IMG/VR virus record: IMGVR_UViG_3300020473_000011
Coordinates: 186,001-250,000 of that record
Reading direction: 5' to 3' (one strand)
DNA length: 64,000 nt
From: a virus
In this document: positions 32,579-38,315 of the stretch, piece after piece
How positions within the stretch are numbered: position 1 is the first letter of the stretch
Layout: the number at the start of each line of letters is the position of its first letter
Made by a program: the position numbers and the translations under genes
The notes under the pieces: model-generated
What the model was told of the DNA's origin: nothing
Database searches by the model: none
What the model saw: only the letters and a program-made list of their open reading frames with translations

Positions 32579-33310
32579 CTAACCTAGCCCTAGGTTTACT
32601 TCACAGATACGGCGTCTATTGTGCTGGTTATAGTACTCAACCATCGCGCGTGTGGTGTCTTTGTTGTCTGCCATGATGATAGAGCCATCACCTTGCACAA
32701 GACCCTGTACCTCTGCTAAGAAGTCGGTAACGCGCTTTTGATTGCCTGTCGCCAGTGACTTAAATTGGCCGTTTGCAATCACGCGAGCAAGTATATCGAC
32801 GCTCCAACGGTTAGGGAGCCGCGCCACGCGCTTTAGCTTTGAAGCAGTGACAGGGTTGAAGATGTTCTTACCTTTTTGGATGCGTACAGCAAGGTCAAAA
32901 TCGTCAATACGCGCGTCATCCGTAAGCGAGTTCATGAACGCTTCAATAGTTCCATGTTCCTCGGCCATACGACCCAAATAGATGATAATAGAGTCAAGGC
33001 TCTCGTAGCCGTTTTGGTCAAGCTCAACGTACTTAACCGATTTACCTGCCTGCATTGCATCTGTAATGTCTGTGATTGCGAGACCCCATGGATCCCACTT
33101 CACCATGTACTTACCATCAGCACTGTAGACATTAAAGTTGTAATTTTTGAATTTAAGTAGGTCTTCAACACGCTTGAAGTCTTCAATGTGGATGTTTGTT
33201 TTGCTCTTCATTAAAGCGAGGCGACGTTCGTTAAGCTCTGCGCTTTCATCAAAGTCCAAGCCCGTGATGAAGTCTTCTGTGCTCTCTAGTAGGGTAGCAA
33301 TTACGGTCAT
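32579..33310 (-). CDS. Tandem paralogue family A, member 3 (243 aa)
   Basis: The N-terminus reads ...DFDESAELNERRLALMKS. ESAELNERR is nearly identical in members 1-3 and could be a processing site. The family core is FNPVTASKLKRVARLPNRW, then VIANGQFKSL, and the end is ICEVNLGLG. No known domain. It follows a terminator-like hairpin (33340-33360), so part of its message may start locally. Confidence 0.75.
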   Translation of the reverse strand: MTVIATLLESTEDFITGLDFDESAELNERRLALMKSKTNIHIEDFKRVEDLLKFKNYNFNVYSADGKYMVKWDPWGLAITDITDAMQAGKSVKYVELDQNGYESLDSIIIYLGRMAEEHGTIEAFMNSLTDDARIDDFDLAVRIQKGKNIFNPVTASKLKRVARLPNRWSVDILARVIANGQFKSLATGNQKRVTDFLAEVQGLVQGDGSIIMADNKDTTRAMVEYYNQHNRRRICEVNLGLG

Positions 33311-33339
33311 TGTATTCTCACGCTCAAAAGGAAAGATTA

Positions 33340-33360
33340 GGGCTGCCTTATTTGCAGCCC
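33340..33360 (-). terminator. Hairpin between paralogues 2 and 3
   Basis: GGGCTGC/GCAGCCC stem with a 7-nt loop; a weak T-run (TAATCTTTCC) follows on the minus strand. It probably attenuates. Confidence 0.5.
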
Positions 33361-33377
33361 TATACGGTTACTTGGTC

Positions 33378-34157
33378 TTAATTTTGTAGGTTAACGATAC
33401 ACGTGCGTGAGTCGTTTGAGTGTGCACGGTAACGTACACGAACTTCATGCGAGTCTTCGATTTCTTCGTGATAGCGGCTAACTTCAACATCTTTATTCAC
33501 GATGTCTTTAAGCTCGCCTAGCGGGCTAAGACGCGCATTTCGAAGGTCTTCACGGTCTGTCGGCTCGTCGTAGCCCATGTAGAAGTTCTGCTTTAGAACC
33601 GAGAACTGGCCATTAGCGATGACCTTAGCTAACGCGTCTAACGTCCACTTATTAGGAAGCTTTGTAAGGCGCTTTAACTTAGCAGCTGCAAATGGGCTAA
33701 ATGTACTTTTCGCCTTGTCTTCAACTACTGTAATAGTTACTTGGTCAACGTCAGCACGCTCTGTTGTTGCGTCCATGAACTTCTCAATGGTGCCATGCTC
33801 TTCTTCGATGGCCACCAAGAAATTATGGATAGCTGCTGCACCACCTTGCCATGAGTCAAGCGTCACGGTCTTGCACGTCTTGCCTACGCGCATTGCGTTT
33901 TTAATTTCAGTGATGCTGATCTGCATACCTGAACCACGGTAAATTTTAATGCTGAACTTCTCGTCTTTTGTGAAGTAGTCATAGCCCGATGTTTGGTTGA
34001 TGAAATCCGTTGGCTTAGTCCAGTTTTCGAACTTCATGCTGTGCGGTAGGTTCTCTTTCAGTAGATTGAATCGACGCTCGTAAAGCTCTGCTGATTCGCA
34101 GAAATCGTCTGTCATTACTGTGTCTAGTGCTTCTAAAGCATTATTAATACGTGTCAT
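33378..34157 (-). CDS. Tandem paralogue family A, member 2 (259 aa)
   Basis: It is closest to member 1: MTRINNALEALDTVM, then FCESAELYERRFNLLKE, FSPFAAAKLKRLTKLPNKW, and the shared insertion FSVLKQNFYMGYDEPTDRED, absent from members 3-5. It ends ...HSNDSRTCIVNLQN. The N-terminal motif MTR(I/A) recurs in unrelated genes here. Function unknown; a virion or injected protein is inferred from copy number and context. Confidence 0.75.
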   Translation of the reverse strand: MTRINNALEALDTVMTDDFCESAELYERRFNLLKENLPHSMKFENWTKPTDFINQTSGYDYFTKDEKFSIKIYRGSGMQISITEIKNAMRVGKTCKTVTLDSWQGGAAAIHNFLVAIEEEHGTIEKFMDATTERADVDQVTITVVEDKAKSTFSPFAAAKLKRLTKLPNKWTLDALAKVIANGQFSVLKQNFYMGYDEPTDREDLRNARLSPLGELKDIVNKDVEVSRYHEEIEDSHEVRVRYRAHSNDSRTCIVNLQN

Positions 34158-34179
34158 TGCAATACCCTTAAAATGGAAA

Positions 34180-34198
34180 AGAGGGTTAGCCCCTCTTA
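34180..34198 (-). terminator. Hairpin between paralogues 1 and 2
   Basis: AAGAGGG/CCCTCTT stem with a 5-nt loop followed by TTCC on the minus strand. It is a weak, attenuator-like structure. Confidence 0.45.
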
Positions 34199-34216
34199 TA
34201 ATTTTGAAAAAATGGA

Positions 34217-34996
34217 TTAACGGCCACCAGCCATGTTAAACACCATGCTACGTGAATCGTTTGAGTGCGCGCCGTAGTTGATCACAACACGGCCATCATC
34301 AAGCTCTTTGGTGTAGTCGACTTTCAGGCGCTTCTCTGCAAACCCTTTGATTTCTTCCATCGGGTCAAGGCGCATGTCCGTCTTGTTCGGATCGTTCGTC
34401 GGCTCGTCGTAGCCCATGTAGTAATCTTGCTTTAGAACAGAGAACTGGCCGTTAGCAATAGCCTTCATCATTGCATCTGCATTCCAACGCTTAGGAAGCT
34501 TAACAAGACGCTTTAGTTTTGCTGCGTTAAATGGGTTAAAGACTTCTTTAGACTTCTGCTCGTAGACATGAATATCAACGCGGCCGCTCTCGGTCTCGAC
34601 GCTGCTTGTTTCAATGTGGTTTACGAAGTCTTCTAATGAACGGTATTCACCACTTGTCGCCAGCTTGTGAAGGTATTCTGATGTAGGCTCATAGCTGCGA
34701 GGAACCGCTGATAGTGAGATTTTCTTACAGGTTTTACCTGCTTTCATACCGTGTTCGATGTCCATGATTTCGATTGAACCCATGTACGCGTGAATACGAT
34801 GCTTACCGTCTTTTGTGTAGATAGTTTGACCGACGCTGATGTCATCAATCTCAGTCAATTCTACGTCTTTGATAATAAGCTTTGAGCTTTGCTTTAGAAG
34901 GTCAAAACGGCGTTCATTTAGTTCTGCTGATTCGCAGAAATCATGAGCTTCTAACTGTTCGGTGACAGCTAGAACCTGTGCGATTCTTGTGGTCAT
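34217..34996 (-). CDS. Tandem paralogue family A, member 1 (259 aa)
   Basis: It is the first of five tandem paralogues. Key segments: MTTRIAQVLAVTEQLEAHDF, ESAELNERRFDLLKQ, FNPFNAAKLKRLVKLPKRW, AIANGQFSVLKQDYYMGYDE. Members 1 and 2 are the same length and share the MGYDEP insertion, so they are the most recent duplicates. It is divergent from arfA, with a TTGTACAA site between them. CTGAGA lies just before the ATG. No family recognised. Confidence 0.75.
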   Translation of the reverse strand: MTTRIAQVLAVTEQLEAHDFCESAELNERRFDLLKQSSKLIIKDVELTEIDDISVGQTIYTKDGKHRIHAYMGSIEIMDIEHGMKAGKTCKKISLSAVPRSYEPTSEYLHKLATSGEYRSLEDFVNHIETSSVETESGRVDIHVYEQKSKEVFNPFNAAKLKRLVKLPKRWNADAMMKAIANGQFSVLKQDYYMGYDEPTNDPNKTDMRLDPMEEIKGFAEKRLKVDYTKELDDGRVVINYGAHSNDSRSMVFNMAGGR

Positions 34997-35057
34997 ATCT
35001 CAGTCCCAATTGTTTAAGTTTATGACGGTAGGAGTCCCAGCCCGTCGGCTAAACTCA

Positions 35058-35103
35058 TTGTACAACGATGCACCTGTGACAGCAACGACCAATGGAGTAT
35101 AAT
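35058..35103 (+). promoter_or_regulatory. arfA promoter and upstream TTGTACAA
   Basis: A perfect TATAAT at 35098-35103 has TGTGAC 17 nt upstream (35075-35080). The palindrome at 35058-35065 lies about 10 bp further up and also faces the divergent paralogue gene. Confidence 0.6.
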
Positions 35104-35138
35104 GGTGCATTATGTAACGAAAAATTGGAGTAATACAC

Positions 35139-35369
35139 ATGTCGAAAAGTAAGAAAATGTCGGTCGATGCTGGCCGTGGGACTATTAATGACTGCGCCTT
35201 GGCAGCCCTTGTAACCAGTAAGGTTTTCCGTACTCAAGTTGTAAAAGCGAAGAAAGGGAAAGGCTCGTACAAGCGTAACGGAAAGCATAAGCTAAAAGCT
35301 TATCCAGTAGCTTCTTTAATTAAGAAGTTAGCGGATAGCCTTTTAGCGCGTATTTCATTACTGCGATAA
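35139..35369 (+). CDS. arfA: ArfA-like alternative ribosome rescue factor
   Basis: The protein has 76 residues; TTGGAG lies 8 nt before the ATG. The segment GRGTINDCALAALVTSKVFR followed by KAKKGKGSYKRNGKH aligns with the functional part of E. coli ArfA (IKDNAIEALLHDPLFR, then KNKKGKGSYMRKGKH). ArfA enters the empty A site of stalled ribosomes and recruits RF2 to release the peptide. In bacteria its mRNA is cut by RNase III in a 3' coding hairpin, so that tmRNA controls it. Two inverted repeats (35287-35303 and 35309-35329) lie at the corresponding place here. It has its own TATAAT promoter. A phage copy could keep ribosomes free while mRNAs are degraded. Confidence 0.88.
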   Translation: MSKSKKMSVDAGRGTINDCALAALVTSKVFRTQVVKAKKGKGSYKRNGKHKLKAYPVASLIKKLADSLLARISLLR

Positions 35370-35372
35370 CTG

Positions 35373-35380
35373 TTGTACAA
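35373..35380 (+). promoter_or_regulatory. TTGTACAA palindrome before gene 35419
   Basis: The exact palindrome directly follows arfA. It is followed after 14 nt by TTGAGAC and, 17 nt later, by the ATG of gene 35419, so this gene can be controlled separately from arfA. Confidence 0.6.
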
Positions 35381-35418
35381 TGATTTTCGATTAATTGAGA
35401 CACTTTTGAGGAAAACTA

Positions 35419-35955
35419 ATGACGACCCCTTCTCGCGCAAGCGCCGTACTAGCAAAGTACGAAGGCATGAAAGCCCCTAAGAAAATTGAAACAATCACGA
35501 ACAAAAACGGCGACGAGGTTATTCTCGTTAAAGCGGGTGAGTGGGATTACCACCGCAAAGCTCCAAATGCTGACAACTCTCCAATTAAGCTTGTTTCTAT
35601 GGTTGGTGGCCGTAACGGTGCAGACTATGAAATCGTTTACCGTGACCATTCGTCTCAGCTGTTCAAGTTTGAGGAAGGTCTTACCGTGGACGAAGCACTG
35701 TCAGACCGCGACTTTGCTATCCGTGAGGTGGCTATCGAGACACCGTCTAAGAGTTTCATGGATATTCCTAACGGTGATGATGTTGCCGATGAGTTGCTTA
35801 AAATTGATGGCGTGAGCGACGTTCAGCACTATGCGTCGTTTGTTGTGACATGCAGCCCTGACGGTGTTAGTGACCGTAACGTTATTCGTGACTTGCAACG
35901 CATCCGCGCTGAAATCTTCCATGTACTAAAAGCACATGACGCGCTTGAGTCGTAA
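35419..35955 (+). CDS. Hypothetical protein with shared N-terminal motif, 178 aa
   Basis: It begins MTTPSRASAVLAKYEGMKA, a version of the N-terminal motif found on other genes here. The body is a soluble alpha/beta protein (DEVILVKAGEWDYH, YEIVYRDHSSQLFKF) with an acidic middle and a helical C-terminus (DLQRIRAEIFHVLKAHDAL). No family recognised. GAGG lies 9 nt before the ATG and a strong terminator follows. Confidence 0.75.
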   Translation: MTTPSRASAVLAKYEGMKAPKKIETITNKNGDEVILVKAGEWDYHRKAPNADNSPIKLVSMVGGRNGADYEIVYRDHSSQLFKFEEGLTVDEALSDRDFAIREVAIETPSKSFMDIPNGDDVADELLKIDGVSDVQHYASFVVTCSPDGVSDRNVIRDLQRIRAEIFHVLKAHDALES

Positions 35956-35972
35956 GACCAACGCAGCTAAAG

Positions 35973-35998
35973 AAAAGGCGTCGTATGACGCCTTTTTT
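35973..35998. terminator. Bidirectional terminator
   Basis: AAAAGGCGTC/GACGCCTTTT with a GTAT loop and TTTTTT on the plus strand, between converging genes 35419 and 36019. Confidence 0.88.
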
Positions 35999-36018
35999 GT
36001 TGAGTCCAGTTTAGAGTG

Positions 36019-36585
36019 CTACTCGAAAAGCAGTGCGTTGTACCAACGCACAGTTATCTTCTCTACGTAATCAATCGTCTCTTTGCTATGACGGCCTGTT
36101 ACATCAGGTAAACACTTTATGATCTCGTCGTATAAGACGGCCATACCACACTTTTTCTGTGCTTTAGTGATATTGCCTGCGCCTGCATTATAGCTCGCGA
36201 GTGCAAGCTTGTAGCGGTCTTCTTGTGGCCTTTCCGACAACCAGTAGTTGTTAAGCTGGCGCATATAAAGCGCTCCCGCGTTAATCGACACGGCTGGTAA
36301 CCAGAAGTCATCAAGATGGTCGTACTTGCTTTGCATATCCTTCGCTGTTGCAGGCATGAACTGCATAACACCTCGTGCACCTACGGGAGACACTGCAAAC
36401 GGGTCAAATCTTGACTCTTGCCATGCCTGAGCTTTCAAGTAGCGCCAGTCCGTGCCGAACGGCAGTAGCAGGGCGTACTCTTTAAACTCTTTGTCGTAAG
36501 TGCTTGGGATAATGCTAGCCGAGTGCGCAACCGATAATGACAGAAATTGCCAAAAAACGACCAGCATAATAAATAGCCTTTGCAT
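36019..36585 (-). CDS. Secreted SLT-type lytic transglycosylase (endolysin candidate)
   Basis: I start at ATG 36585 (MQRLFIMLVVFWQFLSLSVA), giving a signal peptide of about 20-23 residues; a longer frame to 36636 would spoil it. The mature 165 residues are a goose-lysozyme-like SLT domain: AWQESRFDP with catalytic Glu57, GARGVMQFMPATA, a following INAGALYMRQL, and LASYNAGAGN. These enzymes cleave peptidoglycan glycan chains. It overlaps the holin-like gene by 71 nt. It could act as a secreted endolysin or a virion-associated lysin; the context next to a holin favours lysis. Confidence 0.85.
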   Translation of the reverse strand: MQRLFIMLVVFWQFLSLSVAHSASIIPSTYDKEFKEYALLLPFGTDWRYLKAQAWQESRFDPFAVSPVGARGVMQFMPATAKDMQSKYDHLDDFWLPAVSINAGALYMRQLNNYWLSERPQEDRYKLALASYNAGAGNITKAQKKCGMAVLYDEIIKCLPDVTGRHSKETIDYVEKITVRWYNALLFE

Positions 36586-36736
36586 TGTCACCCGCCTGTT
36601 TAATCCAGTTTGAAAAAGTGGTTTCTCGCTTCTCAATCAGGTTGTCCATCCAAAACAGTGCCAGTCGGCCAAAGCCAATGCCAACGAGTGCCAGACAGAT
36701 TTTAAACAGCCCTTGGGCAATTGCAGTCTCTAACAT
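36515..36736 (-). CDS. Holin-like small membrane protein, 73 aa
   Basis: The start is ATG 36736 with AAGAGGC 7 nt upstream. It has two hydrophobic segments, residues ~8-30 (LFKICLALVGIGFGRLALFW) and ~54-71 (YAGRFLAISVIIGCAL), separated by a charged loop (DNLIEKRETTFSNW). This is the topology of two-TM holins. Its 3' end overlaps the transglycosylase signal region. A TTGCTA-18-TATAAT promoter precedes it. Function is inferred from size, topology and partner. Confidence 0.65.
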   Translation of the reverse strand: MLETAIAQGLFKICLALVGIGFGRLALFWMDNLIEKRETTFSNWIKQAGDNAKAIYYAGRFLAISVIIGCALG

Positions 36737-36791
36737 AATAAAGCCTCTTAGATTCGTGTTAACGTATCGCGGCTCAAGTCTCAACGATTGG

Positions 36792-36821
36792 ATTATATCA
36801 CTAGAAGTATTCGGGTAGCAA
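36792..36821 (-). promoter_or_regulatory. Sigma70-like promoter of the lysis genes
   Basis: TTGCTA (36816-36821) and TATAAT (36792-36797) are 18 nt apart on the minus strand, immediately after the terminator of gene 36864. GTTGAGAC lies 6 nt after the -10 box. Confidence 0.65.
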
Positions 36822-36844
36822 AAAGGCGTCACATGGACGCCTTT
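36820..36844 (-). terminator. Terminator upstream of the lysis promoter
   Basis: AAAGGCGTC/GACGCCTTT stem with a 5-nt loop and TTTTT on the minus strand. It isolates the lysis genes from gene 36864. Confidence 0.8.
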
Positions 36845-36863
36845 GGCAGGATAGGGCACAAGC

Positions 36864-37172
36864 CTAAATAAGGTTGCCCAAGTCGTCGACCATGTCGACA
36901 AAAGCTTCTAGCGGCTCTTCTGAGCGGTCTACAAAGGCTTTAAGATAAGCGTGATGCTTCTCTAGGCGCTCAACCTCATCTTTCGTCAGTTCTTGCTGGT
37001 TGTTTAGGTGATTACCTACACGGTCAAGCTCAGCTTTTACATCACGCATTAGGTTCGACACCTCACGGTAATGCTTAAAGTGTTTGCGTTGGATGTCTTT
37101 TAGCTCATCCTTGCCAATGTTTGTTTGTACTGTGATTTTTGCTTCGTTTAATAGGCCAGCTGCGCGTGACAT
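36864..37172 (-). CDS. Coiled-coil protein, 102 aa
   Basis: I start at ATG 37172 (MSRAAGLLNEAKITV) with GAGG 8 nt upstream; the frame extends to 37220 without a ribosome site. After the shared MSRA motif comes a long charged helix (DIQRKHFKHYREVSNLMRDV, then NHLNNQQELTKDEVERLEKH) that should form a coiled coil. No signal peptide or lipobox, so it is not an obvious spanin. Function unknown. Confidence 0.75.
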   Translation of the reverse strand: MSRAAGLLNEAKITVQTNIGKDELKDIQRKHFKHYREVSNLMRDVKAELDRVGNHLNNQQELTKDEVERLEKHHAYLKAFVDRSEEPLEAFVDMVDDLGNLI

Positions 37173-37222
37173 GACGTTTTCCTCAATAGTTCGATTAGTT
37201 AACAGCCTAAAGAATAGCATCG

Positions 37223-37230
37223 TTGTACAA
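37223..37230 (-). promoter_or_regulatory. TTGTACAA palindrome before gene 36864
   Basis: ATCGTTGTACAATGAT, 51 nt upstream of the chosen start. TATTCT follows 8 nt after the TTGTAC on the minus strand. Confidence 0.55.
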
Positions 37231-37235
37231 TGATG

Positions 37236-37430
37236 TTAAGGCACAAAAGCAACGTCGGCAGTTTTATCTTCATCGTCGACCAGTGGGACATCGTCTTTCA
37301 GGCAAAAACCGTAGTTGCCGTGATTCATAGTCAGGTGATAATCACCTTTCCCCTCAGCGCTTATTTCCTGCAACATCGCGATAGCTTCGTCCACCGTCAT
37401 TATTTCTTCGTTTTTGTGAAGATAGGGCAT
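37236..37430 (-). CDS. Hypothetical acidic protein, 64 aa
   Basis: The start at 37430 is supported by AAAGGA 9 nt upstream; an internal ATG at 37400 (MTVDEAIAMLQEI) is possible. The pattern of a short amphipathic helix, GKGDYHLTM, a CLKDDVPL strand and an acidic tail is that of small single-domain proteins; I recognise no family. A promoter (TTGCCT, 17 nt, TAAACT) precedes it. Confidence 0.6.
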   Translation of the reverse strand: MPYLHKNEEIMTVDEAIAMLQEISAEGKGDYHLTMNHGNYGFCLKDDVPLVDDEDKTADVAFVP

Positions 37431-37480
37431 TTGTTGTTTCCTTTAGGGTCTCGTCATTATCACCGTTAGTGTTGCCCGCC

Positions 37481-37526
37481 AGTTTAGTTGGGATAAACCA
37501 GCTAGGCAACACTAATCGTTGTACAA
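37481..37526 (-). promoter_or_regulatory. Promoter and TTGTACAA site before gene 37236
   Basis: TTGCCT (37504-37509) and TAAACT (37481-37486) are 17 nt apart. The palindrome at 37519-37526 lies 9 nt above the -35 box, an activator-like position. Confidence 0.55.
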
Positions 37527-37559
37527 TGACTAGAGCGCGCCCCATCAGTGTTGACAGTT

Positions 37560-37669
37560 TTCTATGGGAATAAATATGGAAACCCTATTGTAATGGGCTT
37601 TATCGGGCGTTTTAGGCGTTTTCCATAGGTTTCCATAGAAATGTGTGGTTTTCGTCAGGATTTTCCATA
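37560..37669. repeat. Left-end TATGGAAA repeat array of the recombinase element
   Basis: TTTCCATA (minus-strand TATGGAAA) occurs at 37620-37627, 37630-37637 and 37662-37669. The opposite orientation TATGGAAA occurs at 37575-37582, with a variant TATGGGAA near 37563. The 37630 copy is within TTTCCATAGAA, which is repeated directly at 44598-44608. These are candidate recombinase binding sites at the element end. Confidence 0.65.
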
Positions 37670-37694
37670 AAAAAGCCAGTCGTTGTGACTGGCT
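37668..37694 (-). terminator. Terminator of the recombinase operon
   Basis: AGCCAGTC/GACTGGCT stem with a 5-nt loop followed by TTTTTTAT on the minus strand, just after the 57-residue gene. Confidence 0.85.
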
Positions 37695-37700
37695 CGTTTA

Positions 37701-37874
37701 CTATTGCTTTTTGGGCTGAGCTAACTTAACGGCTCGTTGTACAATCAAATCGGCTCTCGATGGGGTCACACCATTGGCTTCCTTTGGCTCTACGCCTTTT
37801 ATGTGTGAATGACTATCTACCTCCAAGCTGATACCTGTTAGACTGTCTGTCACGTCGTAAATGCCCTTACTCAT
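37701..37874 (-). CDS. Small protein of the recombinase element, 57 aa
   Basis: ATG 37874 with GAGG 8 nt upstream. The sequence opens MSKGIYDVTDSLTGISLEVD and ends RAVKLAQPKKQ. It starts 5 nt after the stop of the TnpC-like gene, in the same operon, and is followed at once by the terminator. Codons 44-46 contain an exact TTGTACAA (37737-37744), one of only a few copies inside a gene. No family recognised; a directionality factor or regulator is possible but unproven. Confidence 0.6.
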   Translation of the reverse strand: MSKGIYDVTDSLTGISLEVDSHSHIKGVEPKEANGVTPSRADLIVQRAVKLAQPKKQ

Positions 37875-37879
37875 ACTCT

Positions 37880-38311
37880 CTACCTCAAGGCTACTACATT
37901 AGCATGTCTCATCTGTGACTCTAGGTCTGACACCTGACGGCGGCTTACCCATAGCTGATAGACTAGGTTAGCCTCGCGTGTCACTGACTTATCCAGTTCG
38001 GCTTTGTACTCGTCGCGCTCTTCGCGGTAGCGTTCCTTAGCGCCTTCCTGTTCCTTAATATTACTACGATACTTCTCCTTTTGGGTAGGTGTGGCTTGCC
38101 CTGCTTTTTGTTTCGCAGCGTTCTTCAAGTCTTTTATACGCTGAATGACGCTAGGGTAGTGGTAAGCTGTACTTAGGCCAACGCCTGCTTCCTCTTCCAC
38201 TGCCTTAGCCGATAGCTTCCGTTTAGCTTCCACGCGAATAGGCGTACCGCTCTGTATGCGCGTAATCGCGTCAAATAGTTCTCTTTCAGTAGATTCACTC
38301 ATCTTTACCAC
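37880..38311 (-). CDS. TnpC/DUF6262- or GmtX-like accessory protein, 143 aa
   Basis: Residues ~28-60 (LSAKAVEEEAGVGLSTAYHY followed by PSVIQRI) form an HTH of the kind seen in Tn554 TnpC/DUF6262 proteins: an A.EAGVS.S..Y..P..I pattern. The rest is a long charged coiled coil (KERYREERDEYKAELDKS, VYQLWVSRRQ). Such small partners modulate the frequency and orientation of recombination by the two larger recombinases. It starts 4 nt after the third recombinase. GMT elements carry a similar-sized GmtX; which family it is closer to cannot be told here. Confidence 0.65.
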   Translation of the reverse strand: MVKMSESTERELFDAITRIQSGTPIRVEAKRKLSAKAVEEEAGVGLSTAYHYPSVIQRIKDLKNAAKQKAGQATPTQKEKYRSNIKEQEGAKERYREERDEYKAELDKSVTREANLVYQLWVSRRQVSDLESQMRHANVVALR

Positions 38312-38315
38312 CTAA

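Noticed and set aside
37354-37545. A 63-codon minus-strand frame overlapping gene 37236
   Set aside because: It lacks a ribosome site, runs through the promoter and palindrome before gene 37236, and has a low-complexity basic composition.
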